A stretch of DNA of 64,000 nt from Acidimicrobiia bacterium (GTDB taxonomy: Bacteria; Actinomycetota; Acidimicrobiia; Acidimicrobiales; Poriferisodalaceae). Positions 1 to 11,965 of this stretch are shown here, piece by piece (the stretch's first letter is position 1; the number at the start of each line of letters is the position of its first letter). The position numbers were made by a program, and so were the translations under genes. The notes under the pieces were generated by a model. It worked only from the letters and a program-made list of their open reading frames with translations. It did no database searches and was not told the DNA's origin. The stretch covers positions 246,815 through 310,814 of the forward strand of contig JAJEEO010000008.1 of NCBI GenBank assembly GCA_022820925.1, read 5' to 3'.

Positions 1-189
1 TACCGCGTGGAGGCGCTGGCGCCCGTCGAGTCTCCCGCCATCGCCGACGAGCTCACCGAGGTCACCGACATGTATCTCGACGAGGGCATTGCACGGTGGG
101 AGCTGGGAAGCGACGGCGAGTGGACCCAGTACCACGGCACGGATCTGCACGCAGTGCTGCTGGCCCGCCACGCCGAGCGCCGCTCGTAA
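1..189 (+). CDS. ppk: Polyphosphate kinase, C-terminal fragment (cut by window edge)
   Basis: Only the last 62 codons are inside the window and the frame is open from base 1, so the start lies upstream. The segment RVEALAPVESP followed by ARWELGSDGEW matches the end of the polyphosphate kinase 1 catalytic C-terminal domain, where an RVE-P motif and a W-L-DG-W motif close the protein. PPK1 reversibly polymerises the gamma-phosphate of ATP into polyphosphate. The fragment is too short to show the catalytic histidines, so the assignment rests on tail similarity alone. A leucine-biosynthesis leader follows 46 bases later and is an independent transcription unit. Confidence 0.7.
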   Translation, partial: YRVEALAPVESPAIADELTEVTDMYLDEGIARWELGSDGEWTQYHGTDLHAVLLARHAERRS

Positions 190-234
190 GACTCGAACGG
201 CACGACGGCAACAGCGGTTGGTTTGGGTTGGTAG

Positions 235-2927
<2,693 letters not shown>

Positions 2928-3010
2928 TGGGCAGCGCCGAATGTGGTGGCGCTGACAGATCGGCTCTGATGCCATGCCGCTGGTGAGCTGCACCGGATGA
3001 ACTGCGCGAG

Positions 3011-4669
3011 ATGAACCAGGTCGTGCTGTGGACGTCGGTCGCGGCCGGTGCGGTCAGTGCGGGCCGCTGGCTGCGTGTTGCCCAGCGCGAGCATTACGGC
3101 ATCGGGCGCACCTCGCGCTTCGCCCGGCGTTGGTGGCTGCTCGACTGGCCTAACCGCGTGTGGTTGGCAGCAGCGGCAGCCGGCGTGGTGCTGAGCGGCA
3201 CGTACTGGTGGGCGCCGGCGATCACGGCGGCAGCAGTGGTGATCGGGCCGCAGGGCCTCGACATACGGGGACGCACGAGCCCGCTTGCGTGGACCCGCCG
3301 CCTGGCGACGTTGGCGACGACGCTGACGCTGCTGTGGTTGGTGCTGGTGGGCGTGGGTCTGGCCGCGGGGCTGGCGGCTCCGGTGCTGGCAGTGCTGCTG
3401 TTCGGCATGCCGCTGTGGGTGGACGTCTCGTTGGCGCTGCTGGCACCGTTCGAAGCGGTCCTGTCGCGCCGCTGGGTCCACCGTGCTCAGCAGCGGCTCG
3501 AGCGCATCGATCCGGTGCGCGTGGCCATCACCGGGTCGTACGGCAAGACCACGATCAAGGGCTACCTGCGCCAGCTCGTGGAGGGAACCCGATCGGTGGT
3601 CGCGACGCCGGCCAGCTTCAACAACACCGCCGGCGTGTCCCGCAGCGTCAACGAACAACTCGCTCTGGGCACCGAAGTGTTCATTGCCGAGATGGGCACG
3701 TTCTCGGTCGGGGAGATCGCCGCCATGACCAAATGGGTCCGGCCTTCGGTGTCGATCCTCGCGTCGATCGGGCCCGTGCACCTCGAGCGCTTCGGCAGCC
3801 TCGATCGCATCGTGGCTGCCAAGGCCGAGATCTTCGCCACGAGCCGCACAGCGATCCTCAACATCGATGCGTACGGCTTGGGGGCCGAGGCCGATCGGCT
3901 GGCCGCCTCGGGACTGCGCGTCATCCGCTGCTCGACGCAGGACGCAGGCGCGGACGTGGCGGTGCTGCGAGTCGATGGGACCGCAGACGTGGACGGCGAG
4001 GACCCGACGCCCGACGCTTCCTTCGAGGAGCTCGTCGACGAGGCCACCGTGCCGCGCCGCATCACGGTGTTCGGACGGGAAGTCGACACCCGACCGCTCG
4101 GCCATGCCGCGCCGGGCAACGTGGCGTGTGCTGTGGCCGCGGCCTCGGTGCTCGGCGTGTCCGATGAGGACATCGCTCGCCGGCTCGCCGACTTGCCGAC
4201 TCCCGAGCATCGCCGCACGGCTGCGCACAGCGAAGGCGGCGTCATGGTGATCGACGACACGTACAACTCCAATCCCGCCGGCGCTCGCGCCGCCCTCGGG
4301 ATGCTGGCCAACACCGAAGCCGGTCGGCGCGTTGTGGTCACTCCCGGCATGGTCGAGCTCGGGCGCACTCAAGCGCACGAGAACCGCCTGCTGGGCGAGC
4401 ACGCCGCCCGCGTCGCCGACGATGTCCTCATCGTGGGTCGCACCAACCGCACTGCACTGCTGGGCGGCGCGGCCGGCTGGGACAGCGCCACTGCGCGGCG
4501 GGCGACGCGGGGCCGGGGCGCGCGCAGCCTGGTGCACGACCGCTCCGATGCCCGTGCCACGGTCCGCTGCGTCGCGGATCGCGATGAGGCTGTGCGCTGG
4601 GTGCGCGCTCACCTGCAGTCCGGAGATGCAGTGCTCTACGAGAACGATCTCCCCGACCACTACCCCTGA
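3011..4669 (+). CDS. Membrane-anchored MurF-like Mur ligase
   Basis: A 552-residue protein. The first ~150 residues contain several hydrophobic segments (around residues 50-70 and 95-145). The Mur ligase core follows, with P-loop GSYGKTT near residue 175, the FNNTAGV substrate loop, a middle-domain EMG motif and the C-terminal ligase domain (DDTYNSNP). The P-loop and the DDTYNSNP element are typical of MurF, which adds D-Ala-D-Ala to the UDP-MurNAc-tripeptide. MurF is normally a soluble enzyme of about 450-480 residues, so the membrane segments are an added feature. The neighbour is a D-Ala-D-Ala ligase-like gene, which supports a cell-wall role. It could instead act on a lipid-linked substrate. 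Start ATG 3011 follows GCGCGAG. Confidence 0.8.
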   Translation: MNQVVLWTSVAAGAVSAGRWLRVAQREHYGIGRTSRFARRWWLLDWPNRVWLAAAAAGVVLSGTYWWAPAITAAAVVIGPQGLDIRGRTSPLAWTRRLATLATTLTLLWLVLVGVGLAAGLAAPVLAVLLFGMPLWVDVSLALLAPFEAVLSRRWVHRAQQRLERIDPVRVAITGSYGKTTIKGYLRQLVEGTRSVVATPASFNNTAGVSRSVNEQLALGTEVFIAEMGTFSVGEIAAMTKWVRPSVSILASIGPVHLERFGSLDRIVAAKAEIFATSRTAILNIDAYGLGAEADRLAASGLRVIRCSTQDAGADVAVLRVDGTADVDGEDPTPDASFEELVDEATVPRRITVFGREVDTRPLGHAAPGNVACAVAAASVLGVSDEDIARRLADLPTPEHRRTAAHSEGGVMVIDDTYNSNPAGARAALGMLANTEAGRRVVVTPGMVELGRTQAHENRLLGEHAARVADDVLIVGRTNRTALLGGAAGWDSATARRATRGRGARSLVHDRSDARATVRCVADRDEAVRWVRAHLQSGDAVLYENDLPDHYP

Positions 4670-4734
4670 GCACCCGGTTCCCATGAGAACATTGCCCCGA
4701 TGCCCAGTCGGCTGAGATCACCGGGGTCAGCACC

Positions 4735-5859
4735 ATGACCCGTCCCGGCATCTGCTTCGGCGGTCCGTCGCCCGAGCACGACATCTCCATCCTCACGGGG
4801 CTGCAGGCCGTCCATGCGCTCGACGAGGCGGGGCGCGATCCGGCAGCGCTGTACTGGTCGCCGACGGGCTCGTGGCACGAGGTGGACCCTGGGCTCGAGG
4901 CGTCGGCCTTCGCAGAAGGCGTGCCGCGAGGCTCCAGCGAGGTCGAGCTGGTGGGGCGGCCCGGCGTCGGCTTCGTGCGGGCCGACCGGCGCCGCCGACC
5001 GGTGGCGGTCGACGTCATTGTCAACTGCTGCCACGGCGGGCCCGGTGAAGACGGCGGGCTGCCCGCCGCGCTGGATATCGCAGGTGTCCCCTACACCGGG
5101 CCGGGGCAGGCCAGCGCGGCAATCTGCATGGACAAGCTGGCCTTCAGCGGCGCCGTCGCGGCTGCGGGACTGCCTGCGCTGCCGCTGTGGCTGCTGACAC
5201 CCGACGCCCCCGGCGATGGCCAGCTGGCCGACCTTGCCGACGGCCCGCTCATCGTGAAACCGCGCTTCGGCGGTTCGTCGATCGGCATCGAGATCGTCGA
5301 CGACCTCGCGACGGCCCGAGCCCTCGCGGGCACCTCGCCGCTGCTGCGCGACGGTGCCGTCGTGCAGCGCTACCTCACCGACATCATCGACCTGAACATC
5401 TCCGTGCGGACTTGGCCCGAGCTGCGGCTCAGCGCTGTCGAGCGGCCGGTGCGCGGCGACAGCACCATCTACACCTACGCCCAGAAGTACCTGACAGGCG
5501 GGGGCGGCATGGCCACCGCGCCGCGTGAGCTGCCAGCAGCGCTCCCCCTAACGATCGAAGCAGCACTGAGGGCGGCGGCTGCCGAAGTGGCGCGCCTCGT
5601 CATGGCCCGGTCGGTGATGCGCATCGACTTCCTGTGGGACGGCAGCGACGACCCCGCTGGACTCTGGGTGAACGAGATCAACCCGATTCCCGGCTCGTTG
5701 AGCTGGTACTTCTGGTCGAACGAGGGCGACAGCCTCATCGCGCTGCTCGATGACCTGATCGCCGAAGCACTGGACGGGCCGACTCGCCGCTTCGTCACTC
5801 AGGGGGCTGACGGCACCGCCTTGCGCTCGGTGGGAACCATCGCTTCCAAGTTGGCATAG
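4735..5859 (+). CDS. ddl: D-alanine--D-alanine ligase-like ATP-grasp protein
   Basis: 374 residues. N-terminal FGGPSPEHDIS matches the Ddl signature GG-S-EH-(V/I)S. The ATP-grasp core has LIVKPRFGGSSIGI and the metal-binding NEINPIPGSLS. The canonical Ddl motif is usually NE-NT-PG, so INPIPG is a small departure. Ddl makes the D-Ala-D-Ala dipeptide used by MurF, and the gene lies 65 bases after the MurF-like ligase on the same strand. A related amino-acid ligase specificity is possible. Confidence 0.82.
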   Translation: MTRPGICFGGPSPEHDISILTGLQAVHALDEAGRDPAALYWSPTGSWHEVDPGLEASAFAEGVPRGSSEVELVGRPGVGFVRADRRRRPVAVDVIVNCCHGGPGEDGGLPAALDIAGVPYTGPGQASAAICMDKLAFSGAVAAAGLPALPLWLLTPDAPGDGQLADLADGPLIVKPRFGGSSIGIEIVDDLATARALAGTSPLLRDGAVVQRYLTDIIDLNISVRTWPELRLSAVERPVRGDSTIYTYAQKYLTGGGGMATAPRELPAALPLTIEAALRAAAAEVARLVMARSVMRIDFLWDGSDDPAGLWVNEINPIPGSLSWYFWSNEGDSLIALLDDLIAEALDGPTRRFVTQGADGTALRSVGTIASKLA

Positions 5860-5894
5860 CGGCGATGTACAGCCGCGCAGCCACCACTGGGGCC

Positions 5895-6887
5895 ATGTTT
5901 CACCGAATCGCACTTGCGTGGGCAGCTGCAGTGCTGCTGATGGCAGGGTGCACCTCGTCGGGGCCCTCCGCGGACGCCGGCGGCGCCAGCGGGGGCGCCG
6001 ATCTGAGCGACTGCGAACGCGCTCGCCTGGCAGCCGCCCTCGGCCTGGCCGATGCGTCAGAAGTATCGCTGCCGCTGGACCCCGCAGATGAACCCCTGGC
6101 CGACATCGCCCGGGACATCTGCGCACTTGGCGGCGACACACCCGGTGACTCCGTGCCCCTCGACGCGAGCGTCCGCTTGCCAGCGGAAGAACGCGACGCG
6201 GCGCTGCCAGCGGCGCTGGTGCGCGCGCCGGCGATCTTCGACCCCACCGACGCGCCGCCCGGCGAGGTTCCGTACCTGGACGGGCTGTGGATCGCGTGCG
6301 GGCAGGGCTCTGCCAGCGCGTGCAACGCGCTGCTCTTCGAGTCCTCCCCGGGCAGCGACTACGAGGCGTTCGCCTTCAGCTGCGGCGGCCGTGAGAACCT
6401 CCACTGCAGCGTGCTGCTGGGAGAGCCGGACGCCGATGCTGGCCTGCTGGGCATCGAGTTCGGGCCCGACTCGCCGGCGCCGGGCAACATCGCCGAGCTG
6501 GACCGATGGTGGGATGCGTGCGGGAAAGGCAGTGCGCGTGCCTGCGCGCAGCTCGTGCTGTCGGCGCCAGGCGGCTCGGCGTACGCCAGCTTCGGCTGGA
6601 CCTGCGGGGGCCGCACGACCCGCGATTGCACGCTGCTGGTGGGCGACGACGGCTCACCGCCGGCGCTCGCGGGCCGATCGCCGCAGGACCCTCCCCCCGG
6701 AGACGACGACTATCTGGACCAGCTCTGGCGGCTGTGCGGGGCAGCCGACGCGCCCGCCTGCCGGGATCTCGCCACCTTCGGAGCACCCGGCAGTGACTAC
6801 GAGCGCTTCGCTCTGTCGTGCGGCTGGCGGGCCGTCAGAGCCTGCGCCCGGCTGTTTGCCGAGATGACCACTGAGCCGTCTGCATGA
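5895..6887 (+). CDS. Cysteine-repeat lipoprotein
   Basis: A 330-residue predicted lipoprotein. A hydrophobic leader of about 18 residues ends in the lipobox LMAG-C. Three homologous segments follow, each with a pattern such as LWxACGxGSAxAC, then PGSxYExFxxxCGGR, then C. Each carries four cysteines, which suggests two disulfides per repeat. The same D-L-W-ACE-G motif occurs in many actinobacterial exported proteins of unknown function. The start was set at ATG 5895 because it gives a compact signal peptide; the frame is open from 5865. It follows the ddl-like gene by 35 bases. Function unknown. Confidence 0.7.
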   Translation: MFHRIALAWAAAVLLMAGCTSSGPSADAGGASGGADLSDCERARLAAALGLADASEVSLPLDPADEPLADIARDICALGGDTPGDSVPLDASVRLPAEERDAALPAALVRAPAIFDPTDAPPGEVPYLDGLWIACGQGSASACNALLFESSPGSDYEAFAFSCGGRENLHCSVLLGEPDADAGLLGIEFGPDSPAPGNIAELDRWWDACGKGSARACAQLVLSAPGGSAYASFGWTCGGRTTRDCTLLVGDDGSPPALAGRSPQDPPPGDDDYLDQLWRLCGAADAPACRDLATFGAPGSDYERFALSCGWRAVRACARLFAEMTTEPSA

Positions 6888-6942
6888 GCGTTTTCGGCCG
6901 CTGTGCGCGTATTCGGCCCCTGATGGGGCTAAACAACACGTC

Positions 6943-9324
6943 GTGATCGCCGACGCCTTGACCGGCAAGCGCATCGCCATCACCGGTGCGACCGGGTTCT
7001 TGGGCACGGCGCTCGTCGAGCGGCTGCTCCGCTCAGTACCCGATTGCGAACTGGTGCTCGTGGTGCGGCCCGGTCGCCGCACCGACGTGCGCCGCCGGGT
7101 CGAGCGAGAAGTGCTGCGAAACGATGCCTTCGAGCGCCTACGCGAAGCTTGGGCCGACGATTTCGACGACATCTGCGGGCGCCGCATCACCGTCGTGTCC
7201 GGCGATGTCAGCATCGACGGGCTGGGGCTGTCCCACGACGACCGCGAGCTTCTGTGCTCGTGCGACATCATCATTCACGCCGCCGCGACGGTCAGCTTCG
7301 ACAGCCCGCTGGACGCCTCCATCGAGACGAATCTGCTTGGCCCGAACAGACTGCTCGAGGCGTGCCACGCTGAGGGCGCCACCCCGCACCTCATCGCAGT
7401 GTCGACGTGCTACGTCGCCGGCAACCGGCGCGGTTCGGCGGCCGAAGTCTTCCTCGCCGAAACGCCGTTCTCGATGGACATCGACTGGCGGTCGGAAGTG
7501 TCCGCGGCGCGGCGTACCCGCGCCGATCTCGACGCAGCCAGCCGGGCACCGGATCGTCTGCGCCGATTTCACCGCGACGCCCGTGAGGAACTCGGTCCAG
7601 CCGGGCTGCCCATGCTCGCGGCCAAAACTGAGCAGCTGCGCCGCGAGTGGGTTGACGACGAAATGGTGACGGCCGGCCGCAGCCGCGCCACCTCGCTCGG
7701 CTGGCCCGACGTGTACACGTACTCCAAAGCGCTCGGCGAGCAGGCCCTGGTGGAGCTGCGGGGCGACGTGCCCATCACCATCGTGCGCCCGTCGATCATC
7801 GAGTCGGCGTTCAGCGAGCCGTCGCCGGGTTGGATTCGTGGGTTCCGCATGGCTGAACCGCTCTTCGTGTCGTTCGCGAAGGGCGAGCTGGACACCTTTC
7901 CGGGCTACCCCGAAGGCGTCATCGACGTCATCCCGGTCGACATGGTGGCGGCAGCCATCATCGCCGTGGCCGCCCAGGGGCCCACGTCCGAAGCGGAGAT
8001 CTTCCAGGTGGCCTCGGGGGCAGTGAACCCGCTGCGGTTCAAGGTGCTGACCGAGACGACGATGACGTGGTTCCAGGACAATCCCGTGTATGACGCCAAG
8101 GGTCATCCCACTGCCAGCACGCAGTGGCGCTATGCAGGCGCCAGCGGGCTGGAAGAGCAGCTTGACCGCGCCATGACGGTCTTCAACACAGCGGAGAAGA
8201 TCGTCAACCACCTGCCGATGCGGGGCCGCAACGACTTCACCGTGCGCCTCGCGCAGCGGCGCGCCGGGCTCGAGCAGATCCGCGACTACGTGCAGCTCTA
8301 CGGCGCGTACGGCAAGTGCGAGGCGCTGTACAGCATCGACCGCACGCTGGAGCTGTGGGATTCGCTGCCTGACACCGACCAGGAGCGGTTCGGCTTCGAT
8401 CCTCGGGTCATCGACTGGCCGGGCTACATCGCCGATGTCCACCTTCCGACGGTCATCACCCAGGCTCGTGTCAAGACCACACCCCAGCCCCGCACCGGGC
8501 CCAGCCGCAACGAGCGGCTGTGCACCGCAGTGCTGGACCCGGCGCGTCACTTTGCCGCATTCGATCTCGAGAACACCCTGATCGCCAGCAACGTCGTCGA
8601 GACCTACGCCTGGTTGGCCACCCGCCGGCTGGACACGCCCCAGCGGGTGCGGTTCGCACTGCGCACGCTGGCTGAGACACCTGGGCTGTGGCGGCGCGAC
8701 CGGCGCGACCGCACCGACTTCCTGCGTCACTTCTACCGCCGCTACCGGGGCGCGCCGGTGGGCCAGCTCGATGCTGACGCCGCGGAGATGCTCAGCCATC
8801 TCTTTCTGACGAAGGCCTTCCCGGCGGGGCTGCGGCGGGTGCGCGAGCACCGCGCCGCCGGTCATCGGACGGTGCTCATCACCGGCGCACTCGAACTGGC
8901 GGTCAACCCGTTGGCACCGCTGTTCGATCACATCATCGCTGCGCGCATCGACAGTCGCGAGGGGCGCTATACCGGCGAGATGATCGATGTCCCGCCCACC
9001 GGGGAGGTACGCGCCCAGATGATGGTGGACTGGGCCGAAGTCGAGGGCTTCGAGCTGTCCCAGGGTGTGGCCTACGCCGATGCGGCCTCGGACATGCCCA
9101 TGCTGGAAGCCGTGGGCTATCCCGTCGCGGTGAATCCCGAGACCAGGCTGGTCACGATCGCCGACAAGCGGGGCTGGCTGTGCGAGAACTGGGAGCGCGC
9201 CCCCGGCGGACCCCGGCCGCTGCTGCCGATCGCGCCGCGCTTCGGCGTGCGCGCAAGCACCGAGCGCCTCGACCGGTCGCACCGCCGGAGCCGGGCCACA
9301 GCAATCGCAGGAGACCGGCGATGA
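6943..9324 (+). CDS. Bifunctional extended-SDR (acyl reductase-like) / HAD-IB hydrolase
   Basis: 793 residues, two domains. Residues 1-500 form an NAD(P)-binding extended SDR of the male-sterility/fatty acyl reductase type, with GATGFLG at ~16, STCYVAG, and YTYSK as the YxxxK catalytic pair. Residues ~530-760 are a SerB/CicA-like HAD-IB phosphatase: motif I reads FDLENTL (second acid is Glu, where DxDxT is usual), motif II is the ITGA segment, and the motif III/IV region is YADAASDMPML. GTG 6943 is the start. It overlaps the next gene as ATGA. With the LarA-like and PlsC genes it probably acts on lipid or acyl intermediates, but no substrate is visible. Confidence 0.8.
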   Translation: MIADALTGKRIAITGATGFLGTALVERLLRSVPDCELVLVVRPGRRTDVRRRVEREVLRNDAFERLREAWADDFDDICGRRITVVSGDVSIDGLGLSHDDRELLCSCDIIIHAAATVSFDSPLDASIETNLLGPNRLLEACHAEGATPHLIAVSTCYVAGNRRGSAAEVFLAETPFSMDIDWRSEVSAARRTRADLDAASRAPDRLRRFHRDAREELGPAGLPMLAAKTEQLRREWVDDEMVTAGRSRATSLGWPDVYTYSKALGEQALVELRGDVPITIVRPSIIESAFSEPSPGWIRGFRMAEPLFVSFAKGELDTFPGYPEGVIDVIPVDMVAAAIIAVAAQGPTSEAEIFQVASGAVNPLRFKVLTETTMTWFQDNPVYDAKGHPTASTQWRYAGASGLEEQLDRAMTVFNTAEKIVNHLPMRGRNDFTVRLAQRRAGLEQIRDYVQLYGAYGKCEALYSIDRTLELWDSLPDTDQERFGFDPRVIDWPGYIADVHLPTVITQARVKTTPQPRTGPSRNERLCTAVLDPARHFAAFDLENTLIASNVVETYAWLATRRLDTPQRVRFALRTLAETPGLWRRDRRDRTDFLRHFYRRYRGAPVGQLDADAAEMLSHLFLTKAFPAGLRRVREHRAAGHRTVLITGALELAVNPLAPLFDHIIAARIDSREGRYTGEMIDVPPTGEVRAQMMVDWAEVEGFELSQGVAYADAASDMPMLEAVGYPVAVNPETRLVTIADKRGWLCENWERAPGGPRPLLPIAPRFGVRASTERLDRSHRRSRATAIAGDRR

Positions 9325-10910
9325 CCGCCCGCAAAGGACTGGTCCTCGAGGTGGACCGGACGACCCCGCCAATCCTGTTCCACCACGGCGAGGGCTTCCG
9401 CCTCAACAAGCTGCCAGTCGGCAGCCGGGTGGTGTACCCGAACGAACCGCTCGATCCGGTGCGCGATCCCGAGCGCGCCATCGCCGAGGCGTTGGCACAC
9501 CCGCTCGGCGACCGCGAACCGCTCGCGTCGTACATGCAGCCGGGCATGAAGCTGACCATCGCATTCGATGACATCTCCCTGCCGCTGCCGCCGATGGCGG
9601 CACCCGACATCCGCGGCCGCATCATCGAGCAGGTCCTCGACATGGCCGCGGCTGCAGGCGTCGACGACGTGCATCTCATCGCGGCGCTCGCGCTGCACAG
9701 GCGCATGACCGAAGCCGAACTGCGTCACGCAGTCGGCGATCGGGTATACGACGCCTTCGCACCCCACGGCCAGCTCTACAACTTCGACGCCGAGGACCCC
9801 GACGGGCTGACCCACCTCGGCACCACCGAGGCGGGCGAGGAGGTGGTGATCTCCACGCGGGCCGTCGAGTCGGACCTGCTCGTGTACGTCAACATCAACC
9901 TGGTGTCGATGGACGGCGGCCACAAGAGCGTGGCCACGGGGCTGTCGCCCTACGCCGCGTTGCGCCACCACCACAACGTGGACACCATGCTCCACTCCAC
10001 CTCGTTCATGGATCCCGAGCACTCCGAGTTGCACACGCGCAACTGGCGCCAGGGCCGGCTGCTGGCCGAAGCCGGCGTGAAGGTCTTCCAGATCGAGACC
10101 ACCCTCAACAACGACACGTTCCCCGCGCCGTACGACTACCTGCAGAAGCGCGAATGGGAGATGTCCCCGCGTGACCGCATGATGCTGATGGGCACCAAGA
10201 CGGCGCTGGATCTGATGTCCCGCCGCCAGGCCCGCCGCATCTTCCACAACATCCGGGCGCCCTACGGGCTCACCTCGATTCAGGCGGGCGAGGTCGAGGC
10301 GGTCCACGAACGGACGCTGACCCACGTCTACCGACAGCACCTCGTGCGTGTGGAGGGCCAGACCGACGTGCTGACGATGGGGCTGCCGTACCTGTGCCCC
10401 TACAACGTCAACTCGATCATGAATCCGATCCTGGTGGCGTGCCTGGGGCTCGGCTATTTCTTCAACCTGTACCGGGGTCGCCCGCTCGTCCGTCACGGCG
10501 GTGTCGTGATCATGTCGCACCCCACGCCGTGGGAGTTCCACCCCGTCCACCATCCCAGCTACATCGACTTCTTCGAGGAAGTGCTGGCCGACTCGACCGA
10601 TCCTGCGGTCATCGAGCACCGATATGAGAAGCGCTACGCGGAAGACGAGTGGTACCGGCACCTGTACCGGACCTCGTACGCCTACCACGGCGTGCACCCG
10701 TTCTACATGTGGTACTGGTGCGCGCACGCGCTCGAGCACCTGGGCGGGGTGATCGTCGTCGGCGGCGACAAGGCCGCCATTCAGCGCATGGGCTTCCGAT
10801 CGGCTTCGACGATGAATGATGCGCTCGAGATGGCGACCGACGTGGTGGGACGCGACCCGTCGATCACGCACATTCACAATCCGCCCATGCTGATGGCCGA
10901 TGTCGTCTGA
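9321..10910 (+). CDS. LarA-like (lactate racemase-domain) protein
   Basis: 529 residues; start ATG 9321 overlaps the previous stop (ATGA), so translation is likely coupled. Residues ~70-260 resemble the LarA/DUF2088 N-terminal domain: AFDDISLPLPPM, the LHRRMTEAEL histidine motif and DGGHKS, comparable to the GGxKS lysine motif of LarA. LarA carries a nickel pincer cofactor made by LarB, LarC and LarE; none of those genes is in the window. It is about 100 residues longer than LarA, so the activity may differ. It overlaps the PlsC gene by 11 bases. Confidence 0.72.
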   Translation: MTARKGLVLEVDRTTPPILFHHGEGFRLNKLPVGSRVVYPNEPLDPVRDPERAIAEALAHPLGDREPLASYMQPGMKLTIAFDDISLPLPPMAAPDIRGRIIEQVLDMAAAAGVDDVHLIAALALHRRMTEAELRHAVGDRVYDAFAPHGQLYNFDAEDPDGLTHLGTTEAGEEVVISTRAVESDLLVYVNINLVSMDGGHKSVATGLSPYAALRHHHNVDTMLHSTSFMDPEHSELHTRNWRQGRLLAEAGVKVFQIETTLNNDTFPAPYDYLQKREWEMSPRDRMMLMGTKTALDLMSRRQARRIFHNIRAPYGLTSIQAGEVEAVHERTLTHVYRQHLVRVEGQTDVLTMGLPYLCPYNVNSIMNPILVACLGLGYFFNLYRGRPLVRHGGVVIMSHPTPWEFHPVHHPSYIDFFEEVLADSTDPAVIEHRYEKRYAEDEWYRHLYRTSYAYHGVHPFYMWYWCAHALEHLGGVIVVGGDKAAIQRMGFRSASTMNDALEMATDVVGRDPSITHIHNPPMLMADVV

Positions 10911-11880
10911 GAAGCCCCCGATATCCCATCTCGGGGCCAAGCGCGCCCTGCGCACAAGGGCGTCAGTGACGCGCGTCATGCGCGGCACCGAGTTTCCGCT
11001 GCGAGCGGCTGCAACCCCCCGGGGCGAGACGCCCCTGCCGGTCAACGTGGGGGCGAACTACGACACTGACTGGGCTCGGCGATTCCCAGCTCGGGTTGCC
11101 CGACGGGTGGCACGCGACACCATCGTTCGCGCTCTGGTGCGCTACTACGCCCAGCCGACCGTCAAGGGAGTCGACCGGATCAGCGAGCTGGACGGGCCGG
11201 CGGTGTTTGTCGCCAATCACCAGAGCCACGCCGACACTGCGGTCATCGTCACATCGATCCCCGAGCCGTGGTGCAACCGGCTGGTGGTGGGTGCCGCCGC
11301 GGACTATTTCTTCGGCAATCGCTTCACATCGGCGATCTCGGCGCTGTTCGTGGGTGCGATACCGATCGAGCGCACTGCGCTGAACCGTCGCACCATCGAC
11401 AAGGCAGTCGGGTTGCTGCGCAGCGGTTGGAGCCTGGTCATCTACCCCGAAGGCGGCAGATCCCGGGACGGCTGGGGTCAGCAGTTCCGACCCGGCGCAG
11501 CGTTCTTGGCGAAGCAGGCGGGGGTGCCGGTCGTGCCGGTGCACATCCGGGGCACGTTCGACATCTTGCGCAAGGGTCGGGCGTGGCCGAGGCGAGCCCG
11601 TTCGGTGGTCAACTTCGGTCGCCCGCTCGACTTCTACGAGGGCGAGAACAACCGCCGGTTCACGAGGCGCCTGCAGGCAGCAGTCGAGGGCCTCGCCGAC
11701 GAGACCGCGACCGGCAACTGGTTTGCCGCCCGCCGGCGCCTGCACAGCGCCGACAGCCCGGGCATCGAAGGACCTCCGGGGTCAGCCTGGCGTCGCCGCT
11801 GGGCGCTCACCGAGCCGCCGCACGAGGCAAGCCCCCAGGCAAGTTCGACGATCTCCAAGCGTCGCTGGCCCTACGTGTAG
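10900..11880 (+). CDS. 1-acyl-glycerol-phosphate acyltransferase family protein (PlsC-like)
   Basis: 326 residues. Acyltransferase motif I is NHQSHAD (NHx4D), followed by the GAIPIER, YPEGGRSRDG and VPVVPVHI blocks, in PlsC order. Such enzymes transfer acyl chains to lysophosphatidate or related acceptors at the membrane. The first ~80 residues are a basic extension without a clear domain. ATG 10900 lies inside the end of the LarA-like gene, so the three genes 6943-11880 form a tightly coupled operon. The acceptor lipid is unknown. Confidence 0.85.
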   Translation: MSSEKPPISHLGAKRALRTRASVTRVMRGTEFPLRAAATPRGETPLPVNVGANYDTDWARRFPARVARRVARDTIVRALVRYYAQPTVKGVDRISELDGPAVFVANHQSHADTAVIVTSIPEPWCNRLVVGAAADYFFGNRFTSAISALFVGAIPIERTALNRRTIDKAVGLLRSGWSLVIYPEGGRSRDGWGQQFRPGAAFLAKQAGVPVVPVHIRGTFDILRKGRAWPRRARSVVNFGRPLDFYEGENNRRFTRRLQAAVEGLADETATGNWFAARRRLHSADSPGIEGPPGSAWRRRWALTEPPHEASPQASSTISKRRWPYV

Positions 11881-11965
11881 CGCCTCTCGACTGCCTGCGG
11901 GGAAGCCAGCGGCGCTGCGGGATCGCAGCCAGCTCGTATCGTTCGATTGGTGGTGTCGATGGCTG

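Noticed and set aside
9117..11045. A 642-codon minus-strand frame opposite the LarA-like gene
   Set aside because: No domain; mirrors the codon bias of the plus-strand operon.
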